DNA from: Aquimarina intermedia
GTDB taxonomy: Bacteria > Bacteroidota > Bacteroidia > Flavobacteriales > Flavobacteriaceae
Length of the DNA: 64,000 nt
Direction: 5' to 3'
Assembly (NCBI RefSeq): GCF_008124785.1
Contig: NZ_VNHU01000001.1
Coordinates: 496,001-560,000 of the forward strand
Part shown: positions 18,165 to 26,320 of the stretch, in pieces
How positions within the stretch are numbered: position 1 is the first letter of the stretch
Layout: the number at the start of each line of letters is the position of its first letter
Notes under the pieces: generated by a model
The model's database searches: none
Told to the model about the DNA's origin: nothing
Seen by the model: the letters and a program-made list of their open reading frames with translations, nothing else
Translations under genes and position numbers: made by a program

Positions 18165-18759
18165 TAGTATTTTTTTTAAGAAATGTAATTTGGCGAAAAT
18201 TAATGTTAGTTGTATTCGTATTTTATTTTGAACATTTTTTAACTTGGAATATGTTCTGTTTTGAGTTAATATTTGGTAAAAAGTGCCCAATCAATTTCTA
18301 ATTAGTGCAAGCCATACCCTTTTAAAACTTAGATTTTCTTCCGGTAACATTTTTATATTTTGGACCGCCACATAGAGGACATCCCACTTTTGAATTAGTT
18401 AATTGGGTACTAATGATTTTAGTTGTGTTTTTCTGAAATATGGCTTCTAGTTCAAGAATTTATCTGTAATAAAAAGGCAAAGTCTGTATTTTACCAAAAG
18501 GTTTTTGTTGCTCAATTTTAATAGAGAGACCGATATTAATGTATTCTATAGATTATTTTTTACCATTAAAGATTCTACTTAATGAAAGTTTCAAACTCTC
18601 ATTTTCCATCCAAGTAGAATATAAACTCTTGTCAAAAATTGACCCTATTTACTAAATCTGCTAGGATTTAGTAAAAAACCTCAAAACATAGAACAGATTC
18701 CTAACATTCACCACATCTATTTATGGGCTACTCAATCTAAAAATCTGTTCAATGTAAAT
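18165..18759. other. gene-poor AT-rich stretch with a possible gene remnant
   Basis: No complete gene. On the minus strand a short open frame without a start codon (about 18322-18450) ends with a zinc-knuckle-like CPLCGGPKYKN and a basic tail. The CxxC codons are at 18370-18381. It looks like the tail of a lost gene. An 11-bp inverted repeat (TTTACTAAATC, 18648-18658 with 18665-18675, 6-base loop) lies nearer the phosphatase-like gene and has no T tract in that gene's direction. Confidence 0.4.
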
Positions 18760-19215
18760 TTAAGAATTAGAATGCTCGTTTACGTATTTCTTAAGAAACT
18801 TCTCCAATTCAGGAACATCACATTCAAATCCCATTTCTTCAGCCTGTTCTATTACTTCTTCTCCAGACATATTCTTCTGGCATCCAATATGCATCATCAC
18901 CAATGCACCGGAGCGTTTTCCAGATTTGCAATGAACTACGATAGGTTTTGGGAGCGTTTCAAGTTCCTGTCTAAAATCATTTACTTTAGCCTCTGATAAA
19001 TTATCTTCAGATACACCAATATGTCTGTATGTAAGATTATTTTCCTTAGCTAGTTTTTCTTCTTTTTCCGTAGAAACGTTTTGTTCTTCTTCCTCAGTCT
19101 GCAAATTTATAACCGACTTGAAGCCTTTATCGGTAAAAGTTTTAAAGCTGTTTTTATCCGGATCAAATGCAGCCACCGAAATTTCATTATTTACTTTCTT
19201 GATTTCCTTTTCCAT
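18760..19215 (-). CDS. DUF442 (beta-lactamase-hydrolase-like) phosphatase/sulfurtransferase-like protein
   Basis: The protein is 151 aa when started at the ATG at 19215, which has an A/G-rich leader; an ATG at 19254 would add 13 Lys-rich residues and overlap the upstream gene. The active-site loop is VHCKSGKRSG (Cys96). With four residues between Cys and Arg it resembles the DUF442/TIGR01244 and rhodanese loops rather than the CX5R of classical tyrosine phosphatases. Such domains are linked or fused to persulfide dioxygenases and sulfide oxidation genes. It lies directly downstream of the MBL-rhodanese gene on the same strand, so a role in persulfide or sulfane-sulfur handling is likely. Phosphatase activity is not excluded. 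Confidence 0.75.
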   Translation of the reverse strand: MEKEIKKVNNEISVAAFDPDKNSFKTFTDKGFKSVINLQTEEEEQNVSTEKEEKLAKENNLTYRHIGVSEDNLSEAKVNDFRQELETLPKPIVVHCKSGKRSGALVMMHIGCQKNMSGEEVIEQAEEMGFECDVPELEKFLKKYVNEHSNS

Positions 19216-19231
19216 AGTTTCTTTCTTTATT

Positions 19232-20635
19232 TTAATTTTCTGTTCTATTTTCAATTGGTAAGCCTGCAGCCTTCCATGCCTTAAAGCTACCTGGAATGCT
19301 ATTCACATTCTGAAAGCCATTTTTTTGTAAAATACTGGCCGCAATGCTAGCTCTATAGCCGCTGGCGCAATACACAGCAAGGTTTTGTTCTTTGTCTAGA
19401 GTGTTGATCTTATCAGATAGTTCTCCAAGAAATATATGTGTGGCATCAGGGATATTGCCATTTTGCCATTCTTTGTTTTTACGTACATCCAATGGCTGAT
19501 ATTGTTCTTTGTTTTCGCTGAGCTCATGAACACTTAGTTGAGGCAATTTTTTGATTGGTTTACCCGATTCTTGCCAATTGCGCATGTTCCCTGCCAGATA
19601 GCCCTTAAAATTGGTATGTCCGGTGCGCCACAGCAGCTTTACGACCCGCTCTAGGTCCTTATCCTCGTGCAGGATTAGCAAAATGGGTGCATTTGTATCT
19701 ATCAGCCAACCGGCCCAAACCGACAGAATGGGACGTTGTCCTATGTTAATGGCACCCTCAATATGGCCGCCTCCAAAAGCCAACATATCCCGGGTGTCGA
19801 TAATGATCGTATCAGTATTCTTCATTTCTTCCTCAAACTCTTTTACGCTCAAAGACCTCACTTGTGGCGTATGACCAAAAGTTTCTGGTCCCTTAGCATT
19901 AAGATTTTTCATCTTTGGGTAATGGGTAGGTACAGGAGGCGCACTATCCTGAATCGCTTTTTTAAATTCGTTGAAAGTCTCGATCTGCATGAATGGATTA
20001 TGTTTCTTCTCGTATCCGATAGTTGTATGCATACGGTCTCCAATATCAGGACCACAAGCCGAGCCTGCTGCATGGCATGGATAAACAATTACTTTATCGC
20101 TAAGCTGGCAGAAAACTTCCCGCATGGTGTTAAAAAGAGCCTTGGTCAATTCCTCGGTTTTCTCATCCCCCAATAAATCAGGTCGTCCTAAAGAATCAAT
20201 GAACAGGGAATCCCCGGTTAAAATGCCCCACGGATCTTCTTCATGCGATTCGTATAATAAGTAAGATAAATGTTCGGGGGTATGACCGGGAGTATGCTTA
20301 GCTCTTAGTTTGACCTGGCCGAATTCAAACTTATCTCCTTCTCGAACAGATTCATGGGCAAAATCATAGGTTGCATCACCTTCAACGCTCACAAAAATTT
20401 TAGCGCTTCCGTTGCAACGGGAAGCCAACTCACGCGCTCCGCTCATAAAATCTGCATGGATATGGGTTTCAAAAATATGGGTGATAGTTACGCCGTATTG
20501 CTGTGCTTTTAGGAGGTAGATATCGGCATCGGGTCGAGGATCAATTACTGCTGCGCAGCCTGCACTTTCATCACATAAAAAATATGAGACCTGGGCAATA
20601 CCTTCTGCTAATATTGGTTCAAATCTTAAAGCCAT
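19232..20635 (-). CDS. MBL-fold persulfide-dioxygenase-like protein fused to two rhodanese domains
   Basis: A cytosolic fusion of 467 aa. Residues 1-240 form a metallo-beta-lactamase fold of the ETHE1/CstB type: ETHIHADFMSG with His58, His60 and Asp62, then HTPGHTPEHLSYLL and GDSLFIDSLGRPDL. The third position of HxHxDH is Phe here. Residues 265-355 hold a rhodanese domain whose active-site Cys is absent (inactive). Residues 370-467 hold a second rhodanese with YCASGYRAS (Cys423), apparently active. Family members oxidise persulfides to sulfite or thiosulfate and transfer sulfane sulfur. It is followed by the DUF442 gene, and no sulfide:quinone reductase is nearby. Confidence 0.85.
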   Translation of the reverse strand: MALRFEPILAEGIAQVSYFLCDESAGCAAVIDPRPDADIYLLKAQQYGVTITHIFETHIHADFMSGARELASRCNGSAKIFVSVEGDATYDFAHESVREGDKFEFGQVKLRAKHTPGHTPEHLSYLLYESHEEDPWGILTGDSLFIDSLGRPDLLGDEKTEELTKALFNTMREVFCQLSDKVIVYPCHAAGSACGPDIGDRMHTTIGYEKKHNPFMQIETFNEFKKAIQDSAPPVPTHYPKMKNLNAKGPETFGHTPQVRSLSVKEFEEEMKNTDTIIIDTRDMLAFGGGHIEGAINIGQRPILSVWAGWLIDTNAPILLILHEDKDLERVVKLLWRTGHTNFKGYLAGNMRNWQESGKPIKKLPQLSVHELSENKEQYQPLDVRKNKEWQNGNIPDATHIFLGELSDKINTLDKEQNLAVYCASGYRASIAASILQKNGFQNVNSIPGSFKAWKAAGLPIENRTEN

Positions 20636-21043
20636 AATATGCCTATATTAGAAGTTTAGGCTATCTAAATTAAGCGTTATAATTGACAAATAAAGTTAAG
20701 ACAAAATTAAAGGTTTGTGGTATAACAAGAGATTAACACAAGCTTTGTTAGATGTTAATAGTTTTAGAAAATTACAATATGAAACCTTACGTTTACGATT
20801 TGAGAATATAAAGGATAATAAAATTTGATAGAATTAAATTACAAAAATGAGGGGTCTCAATGGGTTCTTCTCAAATTTTCTACTAAAGACTGAAAAAAAG
20901 TTGATTGAAGTAGCTTTACCTGTAGCAATGGAAAAAACACAGAAGATTGCGATTATTAATCTCAATAATTTTCTGGTTGTAAATCAGTCAGCACATTACC
21001 ACTTCATTCTGCAAAATGCTCCCTTTTCGGGCAATGAGCTTCC
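20636..21043. other. intergenic region between MBL-rhodanese gene and IS remnant
   Basis: AT-rich, 408 bp. It must hold the promoter of the minus-strand MBL-rhodanese gene, but I could not place a convincing -33/-7 pair. A plus-strand open frame from 20847 crosses into the IS remnant and resembles nothing I recognise. Confidence 0.4.
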
Positions 21044-21477
21044 CTCAAAGATTCTCGGTATTGCCGTTGGAATTTCTTACCGTTAACACCATAAAAACTA
21101 CCAATAGTATGAGAATCGTTAGGCTTAGTAGTGATTAAGTACTTTAAAAAAGCAGCGAACTCCACTGTTATACGGGTTCCCTGCGCTACTAAATTCCAAT
21201 CTTTTTGAACAACTATCCTAATCATTTTATCTAGCCAACGACGGCGTTTAATATGAAGATAGACCTTTTTACCACGAATGGGAAAGTCTTGAATCGTTAT
21301 CTCTTTGTGAAAACCGTGAGAAATAACCAGTCCGGAAGAAAATTCTTGAGGGATCGCTACTTTCTCCTCGAAATTAAGATGGAGAACATCTTGCTTTATT
21401 TCATGTTTTACAATGTCAAAATGAGTAATCAGTAGTTCCGGTAAAAGAACCTTCAGTAAATCAATATATGGATCCAA
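21004..21477 (-). pseudogene. truncated ISAon1-type transposase N-terminal region
   Basis: 157 codons starting MDPYIDLLKVLLPELLI and identical to the intact copy up to RRRWLDK. Here the frame runs through the point where copy 1 shifts, giving FLKYLITTKPND...GSFYGVNGKKFQRQYRESL. It therefore joins the N-terminal and linker parts in one frame. Homology to the intact catalytic ORF then ends, and about 17 further residues (REAHCPKREH...) precede the stop. No DDE residues remain, so it cannot be an active transposase. Confidence 0.7.
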
Positions 21478-21543
21478 TCTTTGTTTTTTTTCACAAAGAT
21501 CTTATTCTTTTTATAATTCACACACAGCTTTTAGGAATGATCC
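21044..21543 (-). mobile_element. truncated second copy of the ISAon1-like element
   Basis: About 500 bp remain of the end that carries the N-terminal ORF. The outer end matches the intact copy (GGAATGATCC, ending at 21543), and homology stops near 21044, so the catalytic half and the other terminus are gone. A 235-bp block (21225-21459) appears identical to 17837-18071 of the intact copy, while both sides of that block differ at many positions. This mosaic suggests gene conversion or recombination between the copies. It lies in the same orientation as copy 1. Confidence 0.75.
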
Positions 21544-21706
21544 CTAATCTCTTTTCATGTAGCTCTCAACTTACTAAAATACTTTTATAGGAGAGATTAT
21601 AAAATTTTTAAAAATCAATTTTCTTCCAAAAATGCCTTTTTATTTAATACATTTTAAATTTAAGTGAATGAATTTTATACATTTATAAAAATTCCAATTT
21701 TTTAGA

Positions 21707-24439
21707 ATGTTCAGATTAATCATGTTTGTGTTTATTGGATTGAATTTGTTTTCATGCAGCAATCAAAAGGAGAATAGTAAATTTAAGATTGGCTTTTCTC
21801 AAACTGGTTTTGAAGATGATTGGAGGAAAGCCATGAATCAATCCATGGAAATTCAAGCTGGATTTTATCCAGAGATTAAACTCATAATACTGGACGGCGA
21901 GGACGATATCGATAACCAAATAGGTGATATCAAAAAATTAATAGATAGCCGTGTTGATGCATTAATTGTTTCCCCTGTAAAATCAAAGCCTATTACTCCT
22001 ATAGTTGAGAAAGCCTTTAAAATGGGAATTCCTGTCTTAGTTGTAGATAGAAAAATAGATGGGCAAAATTACACAGCTTATCTTGGAGGTGATAATTACC
22101 GAGTAGGAGCTAATGCTGCAAATTACTTAGCTTCTATTTCTCAATCAAAAAAAAGAATTATAGAAATTAAGGGTTTATCAGGTTCTTCGCCTGCTTTAGA
22201 ACGAAGTTTAGGGTTCAATAATGTAATTAAAAATACCGAAAATCTTGAGGTTGTAAAGACACTCGAGAGTAATTGGGAAAGTTACTCAATTAAAGATAGT
22301 CTTCGTTTATTATTAGATGAAATTAAAGAAATAGATTACATCTTTACTCACAATGACAGAATGGCTTTAGGTGCTTGGGAAGTTGCCAAAGAAAAAGGTC
22401 TACATAATTCTATTAAATTTATTGGAGTGGATGGTTTACCCGGTCCAAATGGAGGTATTAATTTAGTACAACAGGAAATCCTCTTAGCCACTATACTGTA
22501 CCCGACTGGTGGTGATGAGGCAATTAAAATTGCCTTGAAAATATTAAATGGAGAAAAAGTACCTAAAAATAATATTTTAAATACTACGCTTATCGACTCC
22601 AGAAATGCTGATATCATGAAAAATCAGTTTGAAAAGATCGCTCAGCATCAAATGGATATTGAAAATCAGCAAAAAAAGATAAAGAAACAAGAAGAAACAT
22701 ACTCCACCCAATTAAACAATTTAAAGCTTTTACTAGCTTTATTGATTTTGAGTTTTCTATTAGGGACTTATGGAATTTACACAAGTTATAAACTTAAAAA
22801 GAAAAAGCGAGAATTAGAACTTCAAAATAAGAAGATAACCGTTCAAAGAAATCAAATAAAAAAAATAGCTGAGGAAGTAAAAAGAAGTAATGAAGCCAAA
22901 ACAAATTTTTTTACGGGCTTATCACATGAGTTTAAAACACCAATTACGTTGATTCTTTCATCGATAGAATCCTTGTCGGAAAATAAATTATTAGATAAGA
23001 AACTAACACGGGAAGTAGGTCTAATGTTTAATAATTCTAAAAGGCTTTTACGTTTAATAAATCAACTACTTGATTTCAGAAAAATTGAAGACCGAAAATT
23101 TATCTTAAAAGCTTCTGAAACTAATCTATATGAGTTTTCAAAATTGATATTTAATGATTTTAAACGTGAAGCACAAAAACGGAATATCAATTTTTCTTTT
23201 ACCTGTAATAATAAGGAATTAAAAATTTTTATCGATAGGGATTTAATGGATAAAGTCTATTTTAATTTACTGTCCAATGCATTTAAGTTTACTCCCCATA
23301 ACGGAACTATACATATAGAGATTCATGATGATAAGGAAAGTAATTTTGCCAATATTTGTTTTAAAGATTCAGGTATAGGAATTCCAAAGGAAGAAATAAA
23401 TAAAGTGTTCAAACCTTTTTATCAGGGTTCAAATAACAACAAATCAAGTTCAGGGATTGGGTTACATCTTTCAAAGGAGTTTGTAGAATTGCATAAAGGA
23501 TCTATTGAGGTCAGATCTAGGCATGGTGCTGAATTTATCATTTCCTTATACAAAGGGAGTGCACATTTAAATTCAGATGAAGTGATCTTTGAACCAGACA
23601 TCATTGATGATGGAGTTTTAACTTTTTCGGAAGATTATGAAGAAGACACTTTCAAAATAAGTAAAAAAATAAATTCAGAAGAAAAATATTCAATATTAAT
23701 TATTGAAGACAACTCCGATTTAGCTCAGTATTTAAAAGGCAAACTATCTACAGAATATCAAATTTGTATTTCGGATGGATCTGATGGTGTGGAAAAGTCG
23801 CTCGAACTCATTCCAGATATAATTATTTCTGATATTAATTTATCTGGAAAGCTTAGTGGATTTGAGATATGTAAAACCCTCAAAAATGACTTAAGAACAT
23901 CACACATTCCTAATATTATTCTTACTGCATTAAATAACAAAGAATCCTATATTCAAGGTCTTCAATCCGGGGCAGATTTATATCTGACAAAGCCATTTAG
24001 TTTCGCCATTTTATTTCAATCAATTAAGACCTTGCTTTATAATAGAGAAAAATTGAGATACTATTACATAAATAATATTCACAAGGTAGATACCCATCAT
24101 AATTTTGGATTATTTGAGCAAGACTTTATTTCCAGTATTAATAGGTTTATCGAAGAGAATCTCGATAATTCTAGTTTCTCAGTAGAACAATTAGCAGATA
24201 AATTAAATATATCTCGGGTACAACTTTATAGAAAAATTAAAGCAATTTTAGGTATAAATATTAGTGATTATATTCATAACATTAGACTTGATAGAGCTAG
24301 AGCTATGCTAGATGATTCTAAATTATCCATCTCAGAGATAGCGTACGCAGTCGGTTTTTCTTCACCAAATTACTTCTCCACGAGTTTTAAAAATAAATTC
24401 AATAAAACACCTAAAGCTTACCGCACTAATAAGGATTAA
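21707..24439 (+). CDS. hybrid two-component sensor/regulator (HTCS) with periplasmic sugar-binding domain
   Basis: A 910-aa one-piece two-component system. Residues 1-17 are a signal with a lipobox-like LFSC. Residues 25-310 are a type 1 periplasmic-binding-protein fold (RbsB/LacI-like: KIGFSQTGFEDDWRK, VDALIVSPV, FTHNDRMALGAW). One TM helix spans about 335-360. HisKA has SHEFKTP (His407); the ATPase has NLLSNAFKFT, DSGIGIP (from Asp554) and SSGIGLHL. The receiver phospho-acceptor is Asp709 in IISDINLSG, with LTKPFS. An AraC-type HTH covers about 810-910. The architecture is that of B. thetaiotaomicron BT1754, which senses fructose. It lies upstream of a GH32/SusCD locus on the same strand, so it is the likely activator of that locus. 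Confidence 0.93.
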   Translation: MFRLIMFVFIGLNLFSCSNQKENSKFKIGFSQTGFEDDWRKAMNQSMEIQAGFYPEIKLIILDGEDDIDNQIGDIKKLIDSRVDALIVSPVKSKPITPIVEKAFKMGIPVLVVDRKIDGQNYTAYLGGDNYRVGANAANYLASISQSKKRIIEIKGLSGSSPALERSLGFNNVIKNTENLEVVKTLESNWESYSIKDSLRLLLDEIKEIDYIFTHNDRMALGAWEVAKEKGLHNSIKFIGVDGLPGPNGGINLVQQEILLATILYPTGGDEAIKIALKILNGEKVPKNNILNTTLIDSRNADIMKNQFEKIAQHQMDIENQQKKIKKQEETYSTQLNNLKLLLALLILSFLLGTYGIYTSYKLKKKKRELELQNKKITVQRNQIKKIAEEVKRSNEAKTNFFTGLSHEFKTPITLILSSIESLSENKLLDKKLTREVGLMFNNSKRLLRLINQLLDFRKIEDRKFILKASETNLYEFSKLIFNDFKREAQKRNINFSFTCNNKELKIFIDRDLMDKVYFNLLSNAFKFTPHNGTIHIEIHDDKESNFANICFKDSGIGIPKEEINKVFKPFYQGSNNNKSSSGIGLHLSKEFVELHKGSIEVRSRHGAEFIISLYKGSAHLNSDEVIFEPDIIDDGVLTFSEDYEEDTFKISKKINSEEKYSILIIEDNSDLAQYLKGKLSTEYQICISDGSDGVEKSLELIPDIIISDINLSGKLSGFEICKTLKNDLRTSHIPNIILTALNNKESYIQGLQSGADLYLTKPFSFAILFQSIKTLLYNREKLRYYYINNIHKVDTHHNFGLFEQDFISSINRFIEENLDNSSFSVEQLADKLNISRVQLYRKIKAILGINISDYIHNIRLDRARAMLDDSKLSISEIAYAVGFSSPNYFSTSFKNKFNKTPKAYRTNKD

Positions 24440-24993
24440 TCTTAATTAGCTGTTGTATGATTTAATAAAGGTTATTCCTGGAGTTCACTTTCTTATCTAT
24501 TATATCAAAATACTCTTCAAATGGCGCATATAAATTGTTTCTTTTCCAATTTCTCTTCGTTACAAAATAAATCCGTAGCTAAGGCTATGCAATGATTTTA
24601 TATCTTAATAAATTAAAAAATAATTCAATTTCTTTATACGACATTTAAAAGCTAACATGGTATTATTAATTTGACAAAAAAATATTATTTTTTTAATCAA
24701 TATAGTATTTTTTTATTGTATTAGTTTGAAAATTATTAAAAATAGATTGGTTTTCTAATAAAATGATAATGGTTAATCTTATTTCTTTGAATCAATTTTA
24801 ATAGTTTGTGTAACAATTTTATAAGAATACATGATCGAAATTTTTTAATTTAATATGTAAACAATTGTAAAGCAATGTTTTAACAACAGTTTAATGTTTC
24901 ATAAGCAATATTATAACTTATTGAAACATAACTAAAGCTGAGGTTTTTCTTTTCAATGGATATTGTAACAGTAAAATTAACTCCTACAACTAC
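24440..24993. other. 554-bp AT-rich regulatory region between HTCS and transporter genes
   Basis: No ORF. It should contain the promoter of the fructan operon. The most structured piece is an inverted repeat at 24895-24928. A perfect ACAATTGT palindrome lies a little upstream, near 24860. I found no clean -33/-7 pair. Confidence 0.5.
24895..24928. promoter_or_regulatory. inverted repeat, candidate HTCS operator
   Basis: TGTTTCATAAG (24895-24905) and CTTATTGAAACA (24917-24928) are inverted repeats with one bulged T around an 11-base AT centre. They lie about 65 bp upstream of the transporter start. The position suits a binding site for the AraC-type output domain of the HTCS. No experimental motif was available to compare. 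Confidence 0.35.
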
Positions 24994-26310
24994 ATGAATA
25001 GAAAAATACTCATTTGGTCAATTACTGCAGCACTTGCAGGTTTCTTATTTGGTTTTGATACTGTGGTTATATCCGGTGCAGAGAAAAAATTACAATTCCT
25101 TTGGGGAACTTCAGATGTGTTCCATGGTATTGTTGTTATTGGGATGGCACTTTGGGGAACCGTAATTGGTGCCTTTTTTGGTGGGATTCCAACCAATAAG
25201 CTTGGTCGTAAAAAAACCTTAGCTTGGATTGGTGTCCTATACACTATATCGGCAATAGGTTCTTCTCTTGCAAACGACCCTGTAACATTCGCGGTTTTTC
25301 GATTTATTGGAGGTTTGGGAGTTGGCGCATCAACTATTGCAGCGCCTGCCTATATCTCAGAAATAGCGCCTGCTAAAGATAGGGGCAAACTTGTAGGTTT
25401 ATATCAGTTTAATATTGTGTTTGGAATCCTAGTAGCTTTTCTGTCCAATTATTTGCTGAATAATATAGGAGAAACTGCATGGAGATGGATGGTAGGTATT
25501 GAGGCAATTCCGGCCGCCATTTATACGATTTTTGTATTGACAATTCCAAAAAGTCCCAGATGGTTATTAACTAAGTTGAGAAATGCCGAAGCTGTAAGTG
25601 TTCTTGAAATTATTAATCCAGAACAGTATTCAGAAAAGTTAATGAAGGAAATTAAAGATGAAATGGAGAATACTGTGCCAAATGAAAATATATTTTTAAG
25701 GAAGTACAGGTTTCCGTTAATCTTAGCATTTTTAGTAGCTTTTTTTAATCAATTATCTGGAATCAATGCATTGCTTTATTATGCACCAAGAATTCTAGGA
25801 GAGGCAGGATTAGGAGAGAGTTCAGCATTATTAAGTAGTATTGGAATTGGGGCAACAAACTTAGTGTTCACAGTTTTAGGCATTTTTCTTATTGATAGGC
25901 TAGGTAGAAAACAACTGATGTATATTGGTTCGATAGGTTATATTGTCTCATTATCCTTAGTGTCGGCTGCGTTCTTTTTTAATTGGGAAGGCGGTACAAT
26001 GCCTTTATTCCTATTTATGTTTATAGCGGCACATGCCATAGGACAAGGCACGGTTATTTGGGTATTTATTTCAGAAATATTTCCTAATCATTTAAGAGGT
26101 TCTGGTCAGTCATTTGGTAGTTCTGTGCATTGGGTATTGGCAGCTGTTGTACCCTCCTTAGTCCCTGTGCTATTTTCTACAATAGGTGCAAGTATGGTGT
26201 TTTTATTTTTTGCAATTATGATGGTGGGCCAATTACTATTTGTCATTTTTATGATGCCAGAAACCAAGGGCATTTCCTTGGAAGGATTAAGTAAAAAATT
26301 AATTAAGTAA
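24994..26310 (+). CDS. MFS sugar:proton symporter (sugar porter family)
   Basis: A 438-aa inner-membrane transporter with 12 predicted TM helices. Sugar-porter signatures are visible: GFLFGFDTVVISGA in TM1, GRKKTLAWIG after TM2, SPRWLL before the central loop, DRLGRKQLMYIG in the second half and PETKGISLEGL at the C terminus. In the B. thetaiotaomicron fructan locus the equivalent gene imports fructose. Here it is the first gene of an operon with GH32, SusC and SusD, 10 bp before GH32, so fructose or short fructans are the inferred substrate. Confidence 0.88.
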   Translation: MNRKILIWSITAALAGFLFGFDTVVISGAEKKLQFLWGTSDVFHGIVVIGMALWGTVIGAFFGGIPTNKLGRKKTLAWIGVLYTISAIGSSLANDPVTFAVFRFIGGLGVGASTIAAPAYISEIAPAKDRGKLVGLYQFNIVFGILVAFLSNYLLNNIGETAWRWMVGIEAIPAAIYTIFVLTIPKSPRWLLTKLRNAEAVSVLEIINPEQYSEKLMKEIKDEMENTVPNENIFLRKYRFPLILAFLVAFFNQLSGINALLYYAPRILGEAGLGESSALLSSIGIGATNLVFTVLGIFLIDRLGRKQLMYIGSIGYIVSLSLVSAAFFFNWEGGTMPLFLFMFIAAHAIGQGTVIWVFISEIFPNHLRGSGQSFGSSVHWVLAAVVPSLVPVLFSTIGASMVFLFFAIMMVGQLLFVIFMMPETKGISLEGLSKKLIK

Positions 26311-26320
26311 GATAACAAAA

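Noticed and set aside
18648-18675. Terminator of the DUF442 gene
   Set aside because: The inverted repeat is perfect, but no T tract follows it in the minus direction.
20847-21086. 79-aa plus-strand ORF
   Set aside because: It crosses into the antisense of the IS remnant, shows no recognisable motif and has low-complexity start context.
16741-21543. Composite transposon formed by the two ISAon1-like copies around the persulfide genes
   Set aside because: The second copy lacks one terminus and the catalytic ORF, both copies are in the same orientation, and the intact copy has its own 8-bp target duplication, which shows that it moved alone.
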